A DNA stretch of 31,440 bases from Chara braunii (taxonomy: Eukaryota; Streptophyta; Charophyceae; Charales; Characeae). This document shows positions 8,977 to 19,063 of the stretch, in pieces (position 1 is the stretch's first letter; each line of letters opens with the position of its first letter). The notes under the pieces are model-generated. The model was not told the DNA's origin, made no database searches, and saw only the letters and a program-made list of their open reading frames with translations. The stretch covers positions 1-31,440 of the forward strand of contig BFEA01000358.1 of NCBI GenBank assembly GCA_003427395.1, in the 5' to 3' direction. The position numbers and the translations under genes are program-made.

Positions 8977-10417
8977 ACCGCGCCTCTACGAATTTGCAGG
9001 GAGATCTGACGGCCCGAAATGAGGTAGCCAAGCTGACTGCGTGGTTGGAGTTCAGAGCACAACCCCTGGAGCACCTGTTCGGAAATTGCGGCCAGATACG
9101 TGCACGTAGGACAGCTGCGGATCAGCTGCTGCATGGCAGTGGTGATCACCGATGAGCCTGCAAATGGGTTTGAACTCCTGCCCTGATGAGTATCAGTTCT
9201 ACATACGAAGCCTTCGCCTGCGTTCCCGAGCTTTCCTCAGGCGAAGGGAAGCCGGGGAACTGAATCGGGCTGAAGAAAAAGACTGGCGGATAACGAACGG
9301 CCTTAGTGCGTGTGTGATCGGGTGCGGGCCGGCCTTAGCTGGGTGGCCGGGAAAGGTCTCGAACAGCTAGCCAACCAGCGAGCTAGCGAGCCAGCGAACC
9401 AGCCCGCCCTTGTCAGTGTGGCCCGGAGGGTCAATGCCTGCCAGCGGGTTGACAGCGACGAGAGGGAGGCATTGGAGGAGGCGAGGTGTTCTCTCAGCCG
9501 GAGCGTTTGCTTAGGGAGCACGTAGGAGGGAGCTACGGCAACAACGCAAGCTCGCTGGCTGCGCCGATCATCGCATCTCAACCGTTGCGAGGTGAGGGAT
9601 GTGAGCAAAGACAACCGCGCGATAGGTGGTGCATCGCGTACTGAAATTCCCGATTTTGCAGGGCGAAGAACAAGCACGTAAGCGAGGGCGAGCTATGCTC
9701 GGCGGGTGACTCTGGAAGAGGTTTTGGTTGCCGATAGCTCGCTGCCTTCCTGGCGGGGGAGGAAAGGCAGCGTCACACGCAGAAAGGGTCGAACACAAGC
9801 TAGAGGGGAGAGAAGAGGAGGGAGCGAGCGTTTGCGCGGGCTGAGTGACGGCACTACTGGTAGGCACGAACACCCGCCGTGTCGTGTCTTGTCGTCGTCG
9901 ACGTTCTCCAGGCTGAACCGAGTCCTACGTATTTGACTGGCTTTGGAGGCGGCAGATACTCTGGATACGGAGCCGCCGCCCTCGACGTACAGGACCACCA
10001 ACGCGTGCTCTCCCTCCTCGTGCGGCCAACCTTGCCGCGGTTGTTTCAGTCGCCTCTTGCCCCTCTCCCTCGTCTCTCTCTCGTCTCTTTCTTCGTGGCA
10101 CCCGCTGCCGTTCACGTGCCCTTCCGCATTTGTTCCTTCGCGGTGCGGTGCGGTGCCGCGCGGCGGGCACTTAAATTGCCGAGCGAGCGTGGTGGCATCG
10201 GTAAGAGGGAACGGAGCGGGGAAGGTCCGGTTTAGCCGGCACGCTCTCTCTCCCTCTCTTTCTCCCCTTCCTTTTGCCCTCTCGAAGGGGCGTCTCAGCT
10301 TTCTGCGCTGGACGTAGCCAGCGGCGGCGCGAACACGCTGAAGCTTTCCTCGTTCCTCGGCGGAAAGCCAGTTAACTGGTGCGTGCGCGCGCGCGCAGTG
10401 CGGCACTCCAATCGCAG
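8977..10417 (+). promoter_or_regulatory. Upstream and probable 5'UTR region of the SPARK-like gene
   Basis: GC-rich sequence leading to the gene at 10514. Candidate splice signals occur: donor GAG|GTGAGG at 9592 with acceptor TTTTGCAG at 9661, a 70-bp intron if real. Two pyrimidine-rich patches at about 10050-10095 and 10237-10275 (CTCTCTCTCCCTCTC type) resemble the Y patches of plant core promoters, so transcription may start downstream of one of them. A CCG/GCGCGC-rich stretch lies at 10320-10400. No clear TATA box was found. Long frames here (for example 9693-10406 minus) are rich in R/E/P/S and are judged shadows of biased composition. Confidence 0.35.
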
Positions 10418-10502
10418 GTAAATAGAAAGCGGCAGCGCGTTTGGTAAGTGGTTGTGGTTTGTTGTCGTAACCCGTTCATCCATCACTGGTTTGCACATCT
10501 AG
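10418..10502 (+). other. Candidate 5'UTR intron (85 bp)
   Basis: Donor CGCAG|GTAAAT at 10418 and acceptor TTTGCACATCTAG ending at 10502, twelve bases before the first ATG at 10514. A second donor (GTAAGTGG at 10444) would leave only 59 bp, short for a plant intron. Removing the intron leaves the coding frame untouched. Confidence 0.4.
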
Positions 10503-10513
10503 GAGACTCGGAG

Positions 10514-11155
10514 ATGGTGACGATGAAGTCTGCCATGTCGGCAAGGTTGCTGGTGGCCCTTTTCTTGGTGGTTGCGGCGGTACAGGGCGCCGATGCGTTG
10601 CGGCATGCGCTGGNGCAACAAGGTGTTGCGGCGAGAGATTGTCCAGTGGATTTCAGACAGGTGAACCTTATGTCGGTAGAGGCGGCTTGTAACACTGATG
10701 TGGCGGACGTGTCTCTTTGCTGTACGACTCTTTACCGGATGGTCACGCCATATGCGGGGGTCTTGAACGCCATTGACTCATGCGCAGGAGCTTTCCTGGA
10801 CGCGTTTGCCGCTAGCGGCTTGAGTAATAACGACCAAGTTTTGCGCTGTTACGAGGAAAACGTAGCAGCGGCAGTCGCGGTGGATACCGCTGCCCGAGTG
10901 TTGCAGGAAGATTTGCCAGAAGTTTCCAAACCAATGGGGCCTCCTAGCGCGCCAGCTGGTCCCGAAGAAGGACCCGAGACACCTCTACAGCAGGGTACCG
11001 CCATGAATAAGGGAACAAAGGCACTGGGCGCAGGGAACACGGCCCCGGCCCCGTCCTCGAACCCGAATAGCGCACGTTCTCTCGGTGTTGGCTTTGGATC
11101 TGTGATTGCAGCGGTGGTGACTTGCATGATCGCCTCCGTCTTTATTGTAACTTAG
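10514..11155 (+). CDS. GPI-anchored SPARK-domain-like protein, 213 aa
   Basis: Predicted secreted cell-surface protein held at the plasma membrane by a GPI anchor. Residues 1-28 are a signal peptide (MVTMKSAMSARLLVALFLVV, then a small-residue cleavage region ending ADA). Residues 42-113 carry a SPARK-like module: CPVDF at 43-47, Cys59, the CC pair at 69-70, Cys90 and Cys112, with aromatic and small residues between them, as in plant GPI-anchored proteins of the At1g61900 type and the ectodomains of some receptor-like kinases. A Pro/Gly/Glu-rich linker follows (about 135-185). The tail (N185-S186-A187 or S181-S182 as candidate omega sites, then a hydrophobic run 190-213 ending VFIVT) is a typical GPI-transamidase signal. 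There is no kinase domain, and it is about half the length of At1g61900. The coding part is a single exon. The start is the first ATG after a candidate 5'UTR intron; ATG at 10523 would also give a signal peptide. Codon 34 contains an undetermined base (10614). The ligand and exact function are unknown. The family assignment is by pattern, not by alignment. Confidence 0.8.
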   Translation: MVTMKSAMSARLLVALFLVVAAVQGADALRHALXQQGVAARDCPVDFRQVNLMSVEAACNTDVADVSLCCTTLYRMVTPYAGVLNAIDSCAGAFLDAFAASGLSNNDQVLRCYEENVAAAVAVDTAARVLQEDLPEVSKPMGPPSAPAGPEEGPETPLQQGTAMNKGTKALGAGNTAPAPSSNPNSARSLGVGFGSVIAAVVTCMIASVFIVT

Positions 11156-11331
11156 GCAATGAACGATAGAGATAGAGAAGGGTGAGATGGCATGGCGGAC
11201 AAGTGAGCGGAGAGATCAAGGGAATCGGGAAGGGAAATCAAGGGCGTCGGGGTAGGATGCGATAATGAAAGAAGGTTAGAAATAGCACATGTGAAGTGAA
11301 TTGGGGGAGAAGACAGGGGGTGAAGAGTGTG

Positions 11332-11334
<3 letters not shown>
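11156..11334 (+). other. Probable 3'UTR start
   Basis: Purine-rich sequence directly after the stop codon of the SPARK-like gene. No canonical AATAAA is evident; plants tolerate variants, so the polyadenylation site cannot be placed. Confidence 0.35.

Positions 11335-11396
<62 letters not shown>
11335..11396. repeat. (GA)n microsatellite
   Basis: About 31 uninterrupted GA dinucleotides some 180 bp after the stop codon of the SPARK-like gene. It might be transcribed if the 3'UTR is long. Confidence 0.95.
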
Positions 11397-11401
<5 letters not shown>

Positions 11402-11595
11402 CTTTTGTTCCGTATCCTCTCCGTTTCTTGCCCTATTCTGAGTGCTCACCCTCATCCATTCTTTGCGGGGTTCCTTTCTTCGCGCGTCTTAGTTTTCCCT
11501 TCTATTCTTTTCTATTCTATTAGCACGCCTCAGTTGCGTTGTGGTGTTGTGGGTGGATGGTACGGTTTGCTACGCTACATATTTATCGTTGGATC

Positions 11596-11616
11596 CTGCT
11601 GCTGCTGCTGCTGCTG
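11596..11616. repeat. (CTG)7 trinucleotide repeat
   Basis: Seven perfect CTG units. A short hairpin (TTGCATTCTT-AG-AAGAATGCAA, 11705-11726) lies about 90 bp downstream. Confidence 0.9.
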
Positions 11617-11759
11617 GACAAGATGAAAAATTAATTCTTTTGAACAGGAGACTTGCTTCAAGTTTCTGCCGCAATAAGGGGCTCGCAGGGGTACGTACGT
11701 TCTCTTGCATTCTTAGAAGAATGCAAATCACTCATACAAGTTGATATTTACCAAATTAT

Positions 11760-11815
11760 CATCGTCGACGTCGTCGTCGTCATCATCATCGTCATCGTCG
11801 TCGTCGTCGTCTCTG
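11760..11815. repeat. Mixed (GTC/ATC)n trinucleotide repeat
   Basis: An imperfect array of GTC, ATC and GAC triplets, about 18 units, without a supporting coding frame. Confidence 0.9.
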
Positions 11816-12917
11816 TGAGGAAATTAAACAAGGGAAGGAGAAGAACCTATGTCAGTTACACGGTTGACCTTCTTCCGCGGAAGTGTTGCATTTTGACAGT
11901 CTTTTTCTTTCTTTCTATCTCTCTCTTTTCTTCCTAAATTTCTTTCTCCCATATTTTTTTTTTCCTTTAAAACATGTTCTCTCATATATCTCCCTTTTCA
12001 TCATATCCCTAGTGCCACGGCTGTTGGCATGCGCCTGAGTCTGCTGCATGCGGCGTGGGATGCCCTTTTTTGCTAATGTCTATGTTTCTTTGCGGCTGTT
12101 CTTTTTACTAATTTATTCCTCCATTCCCCCCCCCCGAGAGGACGAGTGGAGAACATGATTTGTCTTTTCTAATGTCTCAGAATTTTGCGAATTCTTTTTT
12201 GGAGTTGATGTCGTGATAATGCATAGTTTTTCTGCTACTCTCTTTTGTGCCAAGCTCAAAATTCGGAGTAAGGGCCTCGCCTCACTAGTCGCCTATGTGC
12301 AAAATGAGCATGAATCGTCCGCTAGAACACGGAAAGTTACGTCGCCATATTGTTCTTGTGTCTTTTCTGTGCACGTCGCGAGTATGGAATGAGGGCCCTA
12401 CACCAACCAATAGCGGATTAAGTCAGTTCTGCGAAGACTTGGTCACTTCTCACTCTTGTCTTGCCCAACTCTTGCGTCCTGTACGAGTGTCAAACAAATG
12501 AGGTCAGTCGTCTTCAATCTCGCCAACACGTATCGTGTGTGATTGTTATCGATGGCTTGACATTTTCTCTCCCAGCGGAAGGTTTTCTTTTTTTTTCCCT
12601 ATTGTTTCTGGTAGCGCAAGAGATGCGGAAGTGTGTTAGTGCGTGTTTCAAATCTAACAAAATAGTAAGAAGACGTACAATGAAGAGCGGAGAACATCGA
12701 GGGACTTGAGCATATCACAGAGTGAGGTATAAGTGAGAAAGAGGTAAGTATGAGGATTTCTTCGTTCACGTCTTTGGTGATTTATATCAGCATTGGTCCC
12801 TATGAATTGCTCGTCTTTACATGTGCATATCAGTACTGCTGTCATTCATTCGTGGTTGTTCGCATGTCTGTAGGCTTGAGCTCCTCCGACACAACACTTC
12901 TCTGCTTTTTTATGCAT
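11816..12917. other. Gene-less stretch, T/C-rich in part
   Basis: Contains pyrimidine-rich runs (about 11903-11960), a C-run at 12127-12136 and scattered T runs. No gene, RNA or element recognised. Confidence 0.5.
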
Positions 12918-13355
12918 GTCTTTTTTATTAAAAGGTTTCAGTTGTAGACGCGCCTGCTTGTCTATCAATTTCCGTCCAGTCTGAATTGAATGTCATGAGT
13001 GCTGCTCCCGTTCTCGGTCGTTCGGCAGGTTTTCCGAGGCTACGCGTCTCTCGCGGGACGGTCTTTTTTTTTTTACCTTCGCAACGTTGTCACGACTCTC
13101 TAAAATCTTGTACAATCATCTGTCCGGTGCGGTCTCCCTCCCGCCCTGTGGTATCTCTGTATGCATTCGGAATGCCATGTTTTTCTTCTCTTTTGTTTTC
13201 CAGAGAACGACCCGCCGTGCTCGTCTTTTTTGTTAAAGGTTTGACAGTTGCAGACGCGCGCGCCCGGTTATCAATTTCCGTGCGTTTCGAATTGTTGAAT
13301 GCCTGTAATGCTTCTCTTAATCCTCGGACTTCCGGCAGGTTTTCTGCAGGCTACG
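12918..13355 (+). repeat. Direct repeat, two ~130-bp copies 304 bp apart
   Basis: Copy 1 (12918-13045) and copy 2 (13222-13355) share GTCTTTTTT-TTAAA-GGTTT, AGTTG.AGACGCG, TATCAATTTCCGT, GAATTG, CGGCAGGTTTTC and AGGCTACGC in the same order. Divergence is moderate. A T-rich, unrelated spacer separates them. Confidence 0.85.
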
Positions 13356-13548
13356 CAATCGGCCTTTGTTTGTCCTCTTTTTTTCCGAGAAACGAAGCCC
13401 GTTGTTTCCCCGTGTTGAGCTTATAAAGCTATCTGTCGACCCTCGGTCGGAGCCGTAAACTAACCTTGAAGAGTTTCGTCGTAGGCATTGCGATGCGTAT
13501 GGACAATTTGAGCTGCTTTTATGTAACGCATGTATTCATGCGGAAGAT

Positions 13549-13670
13549 GGCGCTGTTTCGAGTATCTATATATCTTGCGACGCTACAACAGGCGCTAGGT
13601 ATGGGTTTGGCTGGTGCTGTTTCCAATATCTATATCTTGTGACGTTAATACAGGCTAGATATGGGTTTTC
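13549..13670 (+). repeat. 64-bp tandem duplication
   Basis: Units beginning GG(C/T)GCTGTTTC at 13549 and 13613 share TATCTATAT-CTTG-GACG, ACAGGC and TA-ATATGGGTTT. Confidence 0.85.
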
Positions 13671-13733
13671 CCTGACGATTTATGGATTTGTTCATTGTCT
13701 TTCGACTTCTATTTTTTCTTTATTTTTCAATTT

Positions 13734-13887
13734 CCTGCATTTAACTACGCCTCGAACTCGTCCGCGTGCGATTTGAGTGCGAGCTTGGAAAGAAAGACAC
13801 TTCTTTTTTTTTTTTCCTTTTTTTTTTTTTCCTGCATTTACTACGCGTCGAACTCCTCCGCGTGCGATTTGAGTGCGAGCTTGGAAA
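13734..13887 (+). repeat. 97-bp tandem duplication
   Basis: Units beginning CCTGCATTTA at 13734 and 13831 share a 29-bp identical core starting CCGCGTGCGATTTGAGTGCG. They are joined by a long T-rich tract (13802-13830). Confidence 0.95.
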
Positions 13888-14187
13888 AAGGGACGGCCGC
13901 GAGAGCTCTACTCTCATCTGTCTTTTGTCCTTGTTGCACAGATCGGCGTCGACATCGAGGACTAGGTTCCATGCAAATCCGAAAGTGAATGGAGACTGAT
14001 TGGAGTCGGGCGCCCTGGGCGTTGGGTATCATCTTTATACGGAATGCCTTAGCCGTTGGGTGTTGTTGTCCCGTAGGAAGTGTTCTGCAGCGTTTCTGTG
14101 GTGTCTATCAATGTTATCCAAGTCCGGCCTGTCTCGGCCGTCCGTTTCCCGAATAGGTCTGCTGGTGTATTTGATTATCTCGTGGTT
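13888..14187. other. Gene-less stretch
   Basis: Unique-looking sequence without a supported gene, between two local duplications. Confidence 0.45.
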
Positions 14188-14256
14188 GGCTTCACTCACT
14201 AGGCTTTCAGCGTAAAGGGTGGTGGCTTCACTCACTAGGCGTTAAGCGTAAAGGTG
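14188..14256 (+). repeat. 36-bp tandem duplication
   Basis: GGCTTCACTCACTAGGC followed by AGCGTAAAGG, at 14188 and 14224, with few differences. Confidence 0.9.
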
Positions 14257-14520
14257 GGAGCAAGTGCACAGCTAGCTCCATCTTGCTCTCATGTATGAAT
14301 ATACAGCCAGCTGTAGAGGCCGCGAGGAGGTTCGGTGTCGAGTTTTCTGTGACTGACGCTGAGCGTTACTAAGGGGAGAGCGCGCGTGGAAAGGACAGTG
14401 GAAGGTATGGTGTGGTCGTTTGTTCGGGCTTAAAAGAGGTATTGGAAAATGGAAATGGAAGGTGTTTATTTCTGAACGATAGGGGTCGTCGTTCTCCGGT
14501 TAGTCTGTCGCTTATTACCC

Positions 14521-14560
14521 CAAGAATTGCAGGCTGGTAGGCCCAAGAATTGCAGGCAGG
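14521..14560 (+). repeat. 23-bp tandem duplication
   Basis: CAAGAATTGCAGGC at 14521 and 14544. Confidence 0.9.
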
Positions 14561-14640
14561 GAGGAGACCGTATTGTCGATTTATGGGATACCGAGGAGCC
14601 AGCCACAAGTCGAGAGCCAACCCTTAAGCAAAGACTTTTG

Positions 14641-14706
14641 TGTACTACGACTAGCGAGGACTAGGCATTTGCGTGTACTACGACTAGCGAGGACTAGGCA
14701 TTTGCG
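14641..14706 (+). repeat. Perfect 33-bp tandem duplication
   Basis: Two identical 33-bp units (14641-14673 and 14674-14706) containing CGACTAGCGAGGACTAGGCA. The perfect identity indicates a recent event. Confidence 0.97.
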
Positions 14707-15742
14707 AACTAAGGTAAGGATTCCAAAGACGTTCTGCATGTGCATGCTGTGCATCACTGGCAATGATAATGTAGAGAGTGGAGCGGTAAGCTGGAAGACG
14801 GGGGGGGCGGAGGGCTATTATGGGGCCAATTCAGTGAAAGGGAAGGAGGATAAGGGTGATATAGATACGAGTGTAATGCTTGAGCAGAGTTTTGCCGAGG
14901 TTCGTTGTCCGGCACAAGCTCGTTATTCGTCTGCTTCCGTTTTTGCGTTCCTTATGTGTCACGAGACCTCCATATTTTACGGGATACGGACGTGAGTCAC
15001 CACAGGCGTTTTTAGTTAAGGGGAGAAGAGGTAGGTGCGCAAGTCAAGCAGTGAAGGGGTTATATTTAGACTGCACTCCGTCCCTATTCCGATTGCTAGA
15101 CACACGCGCAAGTGCGTATCTAGCTATGCACTTAGACTTGGACACACGCCTCGTCTTGATTTAGAAACTTTATACGAGGGACGATAAATAAAGAGTAACG
15201 TCTCACCTTGGACGTGTGTCTAAGTGCATTTCTCGACTGCTGCACTGCCTCTCTTTCGCACCCCGAGACCATTGGTGTATACAGAAATCGTGCATTTGCT
15301 CTTCTGGCCCACGGGAAACCAACCAATTCTCGCCTCCCTGTGTTCATGCCTTCGGTTACCTCATCCCGCACAGACGCAGGGATTTTCTTTTTGTGAAGAC
15401 TTTACTCACAGGCATGGATTTTTTTATGTGAAGGTGGCAGAAGAACAGGAAGATAAACCGGGATGATGCAGAATCAGAAATATTACAGATTGCAACGTGG
15501 CGGCGAGACATGATTCGCTCGCTCGCGCAGCGTGGCTAGCACGTTCGTCAATGCTGCATTCTCATGGACCAAAAGACGCTCATGACGTAAGTAAACGTGC
15601 AGCGTGATGATTATTCTGTCTTCTAACAAGTGAAAGGACGCCAGCGACCTAATCAAATAGGCAGATTCTACCAAAAAAAAAAAAAAAAACGAAAAAAGAA
15701 AAGGCAGATTCGATGCGTCGCGTACTCGCACACGGCTGTTCT
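14707..15742. other. Gene-less stretch with an inverted pair
   Basis: TGCACTTAGAC (15127-15137) and its exact reverse complement (15218-15228) flank an 80-bp spacer that includes AATAAA at about 15186. An A-run of 18 lies at 15673-15690. No gene is supported. Confidence 0.45.
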
Positions 15743-15842
15743 CCCAACTCCGAACTTACTGTAGTTTGGCGGGGGGTTGGGACCGTATCCCCTTACGGTC
15801 CCAACTCCCGGCCGAAGTTAACGAAGTTCAGGGGAGTCGGGA
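15743..15842. mobile_element. 100-bp foldback element (MITE-like)
   Basis: The whole block folds on itself. The core is a perfect 12-bp inverted repeat, GTTGGGACCGTA-(6)-TACGGTCCCAAC (15776-15805). Outward, CCCAACTCC-GAACTT on the left pairs with AAGTTC-GGGGAGTCGGG on the right, with one small asymmetry in the middle. Arms are close to 48 bp. A foldback DNA transposon or a hairpin-RNA gene are both possible; no target duplication could be assigned. Confidence 0.6.
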
Positions 15843-16680
15843 CATTGTGCCGTGAGGGGAGGATGAGGAGCCAGTAGCGGCCGAGCCGTTTGGCCGACTC
15901 TATTTTTTCTTATTTTTATTCAGGATCATTTCTCGATTTAAAAAAAAAGAAAAAGAAAAAAAAACTGCATCGTTCCAATTTTAACGGATGTCACGAAGGA
16001 CCCGACTCTTCTTTTGCCGTCCGCGCGCGTGTTGTACGACGCCAGACGCTAATTAGAACGGTTGTGATGGATGCACGCGTTGACAGGCCGGGAGGTGAAC
16101 AGAGTCGTGACGAGAAGTAGGCAGGTGAGTGGTATGCGCTTGCACACTCCTATCGTGTGATAAGAAAAGAAAGTAGACCGGCCTTCGCTTTTTGTTCTAT
16201 CAGCCGGAACTATGCCTTTTGGGCTTTTTCGTAGACGGCACCTGGGCTCCGAAACGTCCTTCAAACTTACGCTAGCGCTTTTTTGAAGCAACTGTTAAGC
16301 TGAAATGGGTATAAAGTATCTTACACACGCTGACAAGGGGTATATATCTTGCCGTCGTACGCTCGTCGTGATGTTGTGAGTGCAGTCCACCATACAGGTG
16401 ATACAGACCAACACGGAACCCCACGCACGTGACGGCAAAAGAAAAAGAGGGAGCACAGTGCACACCAATCGTAGAAGAGAGCGATGCAGTCGAGGTCGAA
16501 AAGATTGATTAATCATGGAGCACAACACGAGGTGTCAAGTCAAAAGAACAGACGCTACGACGCGACGTCTACGCTCTTCGTGATGTGGATGTCGGTTTCT
16601 GAAAGATGAACTATCATCCACGCGAGGTGAGGGCGCGCAGAGGGGTGGTGGGGGGGGGAAGGGGACTGCTTGTGTTCGCC
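15843..16680. other. Gene-less stretch
   Basis: Contains A-rich tracts (15940-15963) and a G-run near 16650. Open frames of 60-80 codons occur on both strands without recognisable features. Confidence 0.45.
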
Positions 16681-17400
16681 TTCGTGTTCTCTTCGTGGCA
16701 AGAGATGAAAGACACAAGCCATGCCTAAACGGCTTTCAGAAACACGCTCGATAGATCAGTGTGCGTACAAGCTCCGCATGTCTCAGTTCTCAGGACGCTC
16801 ACGTTCTCGCTGTCTTCGTTGGTAATCCGTTGTGTGTTTAATTTATTATTCATGTAATTTTCATCAAGTTAATTGCAGGTTTGTCGTATCTAGAGTCTTT
16901 CTGCTGTGCTCTTTGTTTTTCTCTCTTTTTCAGATGTTGTAAGGATGTGAGGATGTGAGCGGAGCTAACGAAGGCTGAACGTAGCTTAGAAGAGGGATGC
17001 GGTGGGATTATTCATTTCATAAATACCTTGGGTAAACCATGAGTCGAGGTGAGCATTGTTGATGGCATGCAACGAATGTTCACTTATGTCTTCGAGCCAC
17101 GTTCATGTTCTCGTTTTGACAAGAGATGAAAGTGTCAAGCAATTGCTGAATCGCTTTCAGGACCTCGCTGGGATAGGTTAGCGAGGGCAAGCTCTGCCTG
17201 TCTCAGTTCCCTGGATGCTTACGTTCTCGCTCTCTTCGTGGGAAGAGGTTTGGAATAGATACCGAAGTGAAGTCGTGAGGATGTGACCCCCGGGGCTGAC
17301 TAAGGCTAAATGTAGGTTAGGAGAGAGATGCGGTGGGCATATCCGTTTCGTCGACCTCGGGTAAACCGTGAGTCGGGGTGAGCGTTGTTGGTATATATAC
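16681..17400 (+). repeat. Large direct duplication (~390 and ~300 bp copies)
   Basis: Copy 1 runs 16681-17070 and copy 2 17101-17400. Shared blocks in order are AAGAGATGAAAG (16700/17120), CGGCTTTCAG/CGCTTTCAGG, CTCAGTTC, CTCACGTTCTCGCT/CTTACGTTCTCGCT, AGGATGTGA, GATGCGGTGGG and GGTAAACC.TGAGTCG.GGTGAGC. Copy 1 carries about 84 bp more (around 16825-16932). Function unknown. Confidence 0.8.
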
Positions 17401-17439
17401 CCTGCGCATTCCCTCAAAAAAAAGGTGACTAAGGCTAAA

Positions 17440-17630
17440 GAAGTGAGAATGCTGACATGAGTAAGGGAAAAAAAAGGTGAAAAACATGATTAGCAAAACC
17501 TCAAGGGTTTCTTCCGAGTTCATCAAGTTGAAGAAGGCTGTTTGTTAAAACAGCTGGAGATATCAGAAGTGAGAATGCTGACATGAGAAACAGAAAATCA
17601 GGTGAAGAACTACCCTGCGCATTCCCCTGA
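17440..17630 (+). repeat. Short direct repeats after the duplication
   Basis: GAAGTGAGAATGCTGACATG occurs at 17440 and 17566. TACCCTGCGCATTCCC occurs at about 17398 and 17612. A separate block, AACATGAT-AGCAAAAC-TCAAGGGTTTCT (17483-17512), recurs in diverged form at 18993-19022. Confidence 0.85.
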
Positions 17631-17764
17631 GGAGCTGAACACGTATAGGGTGTGTTTCGCCAGCGGACACTATTGAGTATGGTGGCATCCCTGCGGCGTC
17701 ATCTACCTTATATCATCGTCGTGTTGGCTCTACATTGTAAACAATTTGTACAGCCGTTGTGCTC

Positions 17765-17930
17765 AGGTTTACTATCTCACGAAAAATATAATTTAAGCGG
17801 ATGCGCTCAGGGTTACTATCTCACGTTCGTCTAATCTCTTCCCCCTTCTTCTGTGTGATGCATGTGTCCAAACGATAGGCTCTGCTGTTCATTCGTGCTG
17901 AATTGCTGTTCGTTCGTGCTGAATTGCTTA
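17765..17930 (+). repeat. Two small tandem duplications
   Basis: A 45-bp doublet carries GCTCAGG-TTACTATCTCACG (about 17761 and 17806). A 21-bp doublet reads GCTGTTC(A/G)TTCGTGCTGAATT (17883-17924). Confidence 0.85.
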
Positions 17931-18990
17931 GCCTTTGCAAGGAATATGAGTGTGAGTGATATACATAAAACCAAGTTGCGAAATCACACAGCTGACCAAG
18001 TAGTCGTGTCCCAAGCAGAGAGTACAAATGCACCGAGAAAACCATCCATGTATAGAGCAATACAATGAAGTAATGAGCCAATGTTCAAGCCGTAGGCCAC
18101 ACCGACACAGTATCCAAAGTCGCTCTGCTCTGTCTGGCGTTCAGCGCCCAGCGTACTCTACCAGACTATCCTACCTACAGCTGGTTCACGCAACAGGATC
18201 ACTTCGACTCACAAAGACCAATGTACATGACTGCCAACACCATCGCTGACCTCTCTTCATGTACCAGGTACGTAGCTCGTCACCCTCAATCAGACCTTGA
18301 TTACCCCACACAGCTCCTCCTTCCCTGAAGACCACCTGATCATCCGCTGTACCCCCCCGGCGCCCAGCAGCTCGGCTATGGCTGCCTGCGCCCCGCTGCC
18401 TTGCAGCGCCCCACTTCACCTCTCGCGCCCCGTCAGCGCCCTTGGCAGCAGCACAGCATCAAGCGAGAGCGCAGCAGCACTTCTGCATTGCCATCGCGCC
18501 AGAATGCCTGGCCTGGGCTGCTTCCTTCCTTTTGTGGAAGTGGCAGCCTCCTGGATGCTGCGTGTGGCCTGGCTGGAAGCTTCCAGTAGCTTCCGGTTGG
18601 GTCCCAGACCCTGTCCCAGGCCCGAGACTACAGTTGAGGGCCTGGGCCCTTTGCAGTTAGGCACGGCCTGAGTGTCTGGACTTGGGCTGTTTGCTGCATC
18701 TGTGCAGGGCTCCCAGGCAGGTGCGTTGGCACTACTGCTTTTGCCAGTCAAGGCCTGGGCCAACTGTATGACGCAGCAATGTGAGGCTCACGCGTCTTTC
18801 CAACCAACTGGCGCGCTGCGAGAGCCTGAATACCCACATATGGAAATGTCGAATTTTGCCTTTGACGAATATTCAGGCCTGCCTTCACTTAGGGCGGGCA
18901 CTTGGCTTGCTGGGGGCCTTAGCCCAGAACAATGTGATGTCTGATAGGGCCCCTTGAGGGCTTGTTCCTCACACCTTTCACTACAGGGGA
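17931..18990. other. Gene-less stretch, GC-rich centre
   Basis: 18330-18760 is GC-rich with many GGCCTGGGC/CCCAGGCC motifs, reminiscent of degraded transposon DNA. GCCTGAATA (18824-18832) and TATTCAGGC (18870-18878) form an inverted pair. A 115-codon minus frame (18416-18763) follows this composition and is not called. Confidence 0.4.
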
Positions 18991-19063
18991 AAAGCATGAT
19001 CACCAAAAGTTCAAGGGTTTCTGCGATCAGTCAATCTACACAGAGTGAATAGGTCCCCTCTCT

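Noticed and set aside
9693-10406. 237-codon minus-strand ORF upstream of the SPARK-like gene
   Set aside because: Low-complexity Arg/Glu-rich peptide from pyrimidine-rich, GC-rich promoter/5'UTR DNA; no domain.
18416-18763. 115-codon minus-strand ORF
   Set aside because: Follows the GGCCTGGG-rich composition; no motif or splice context.
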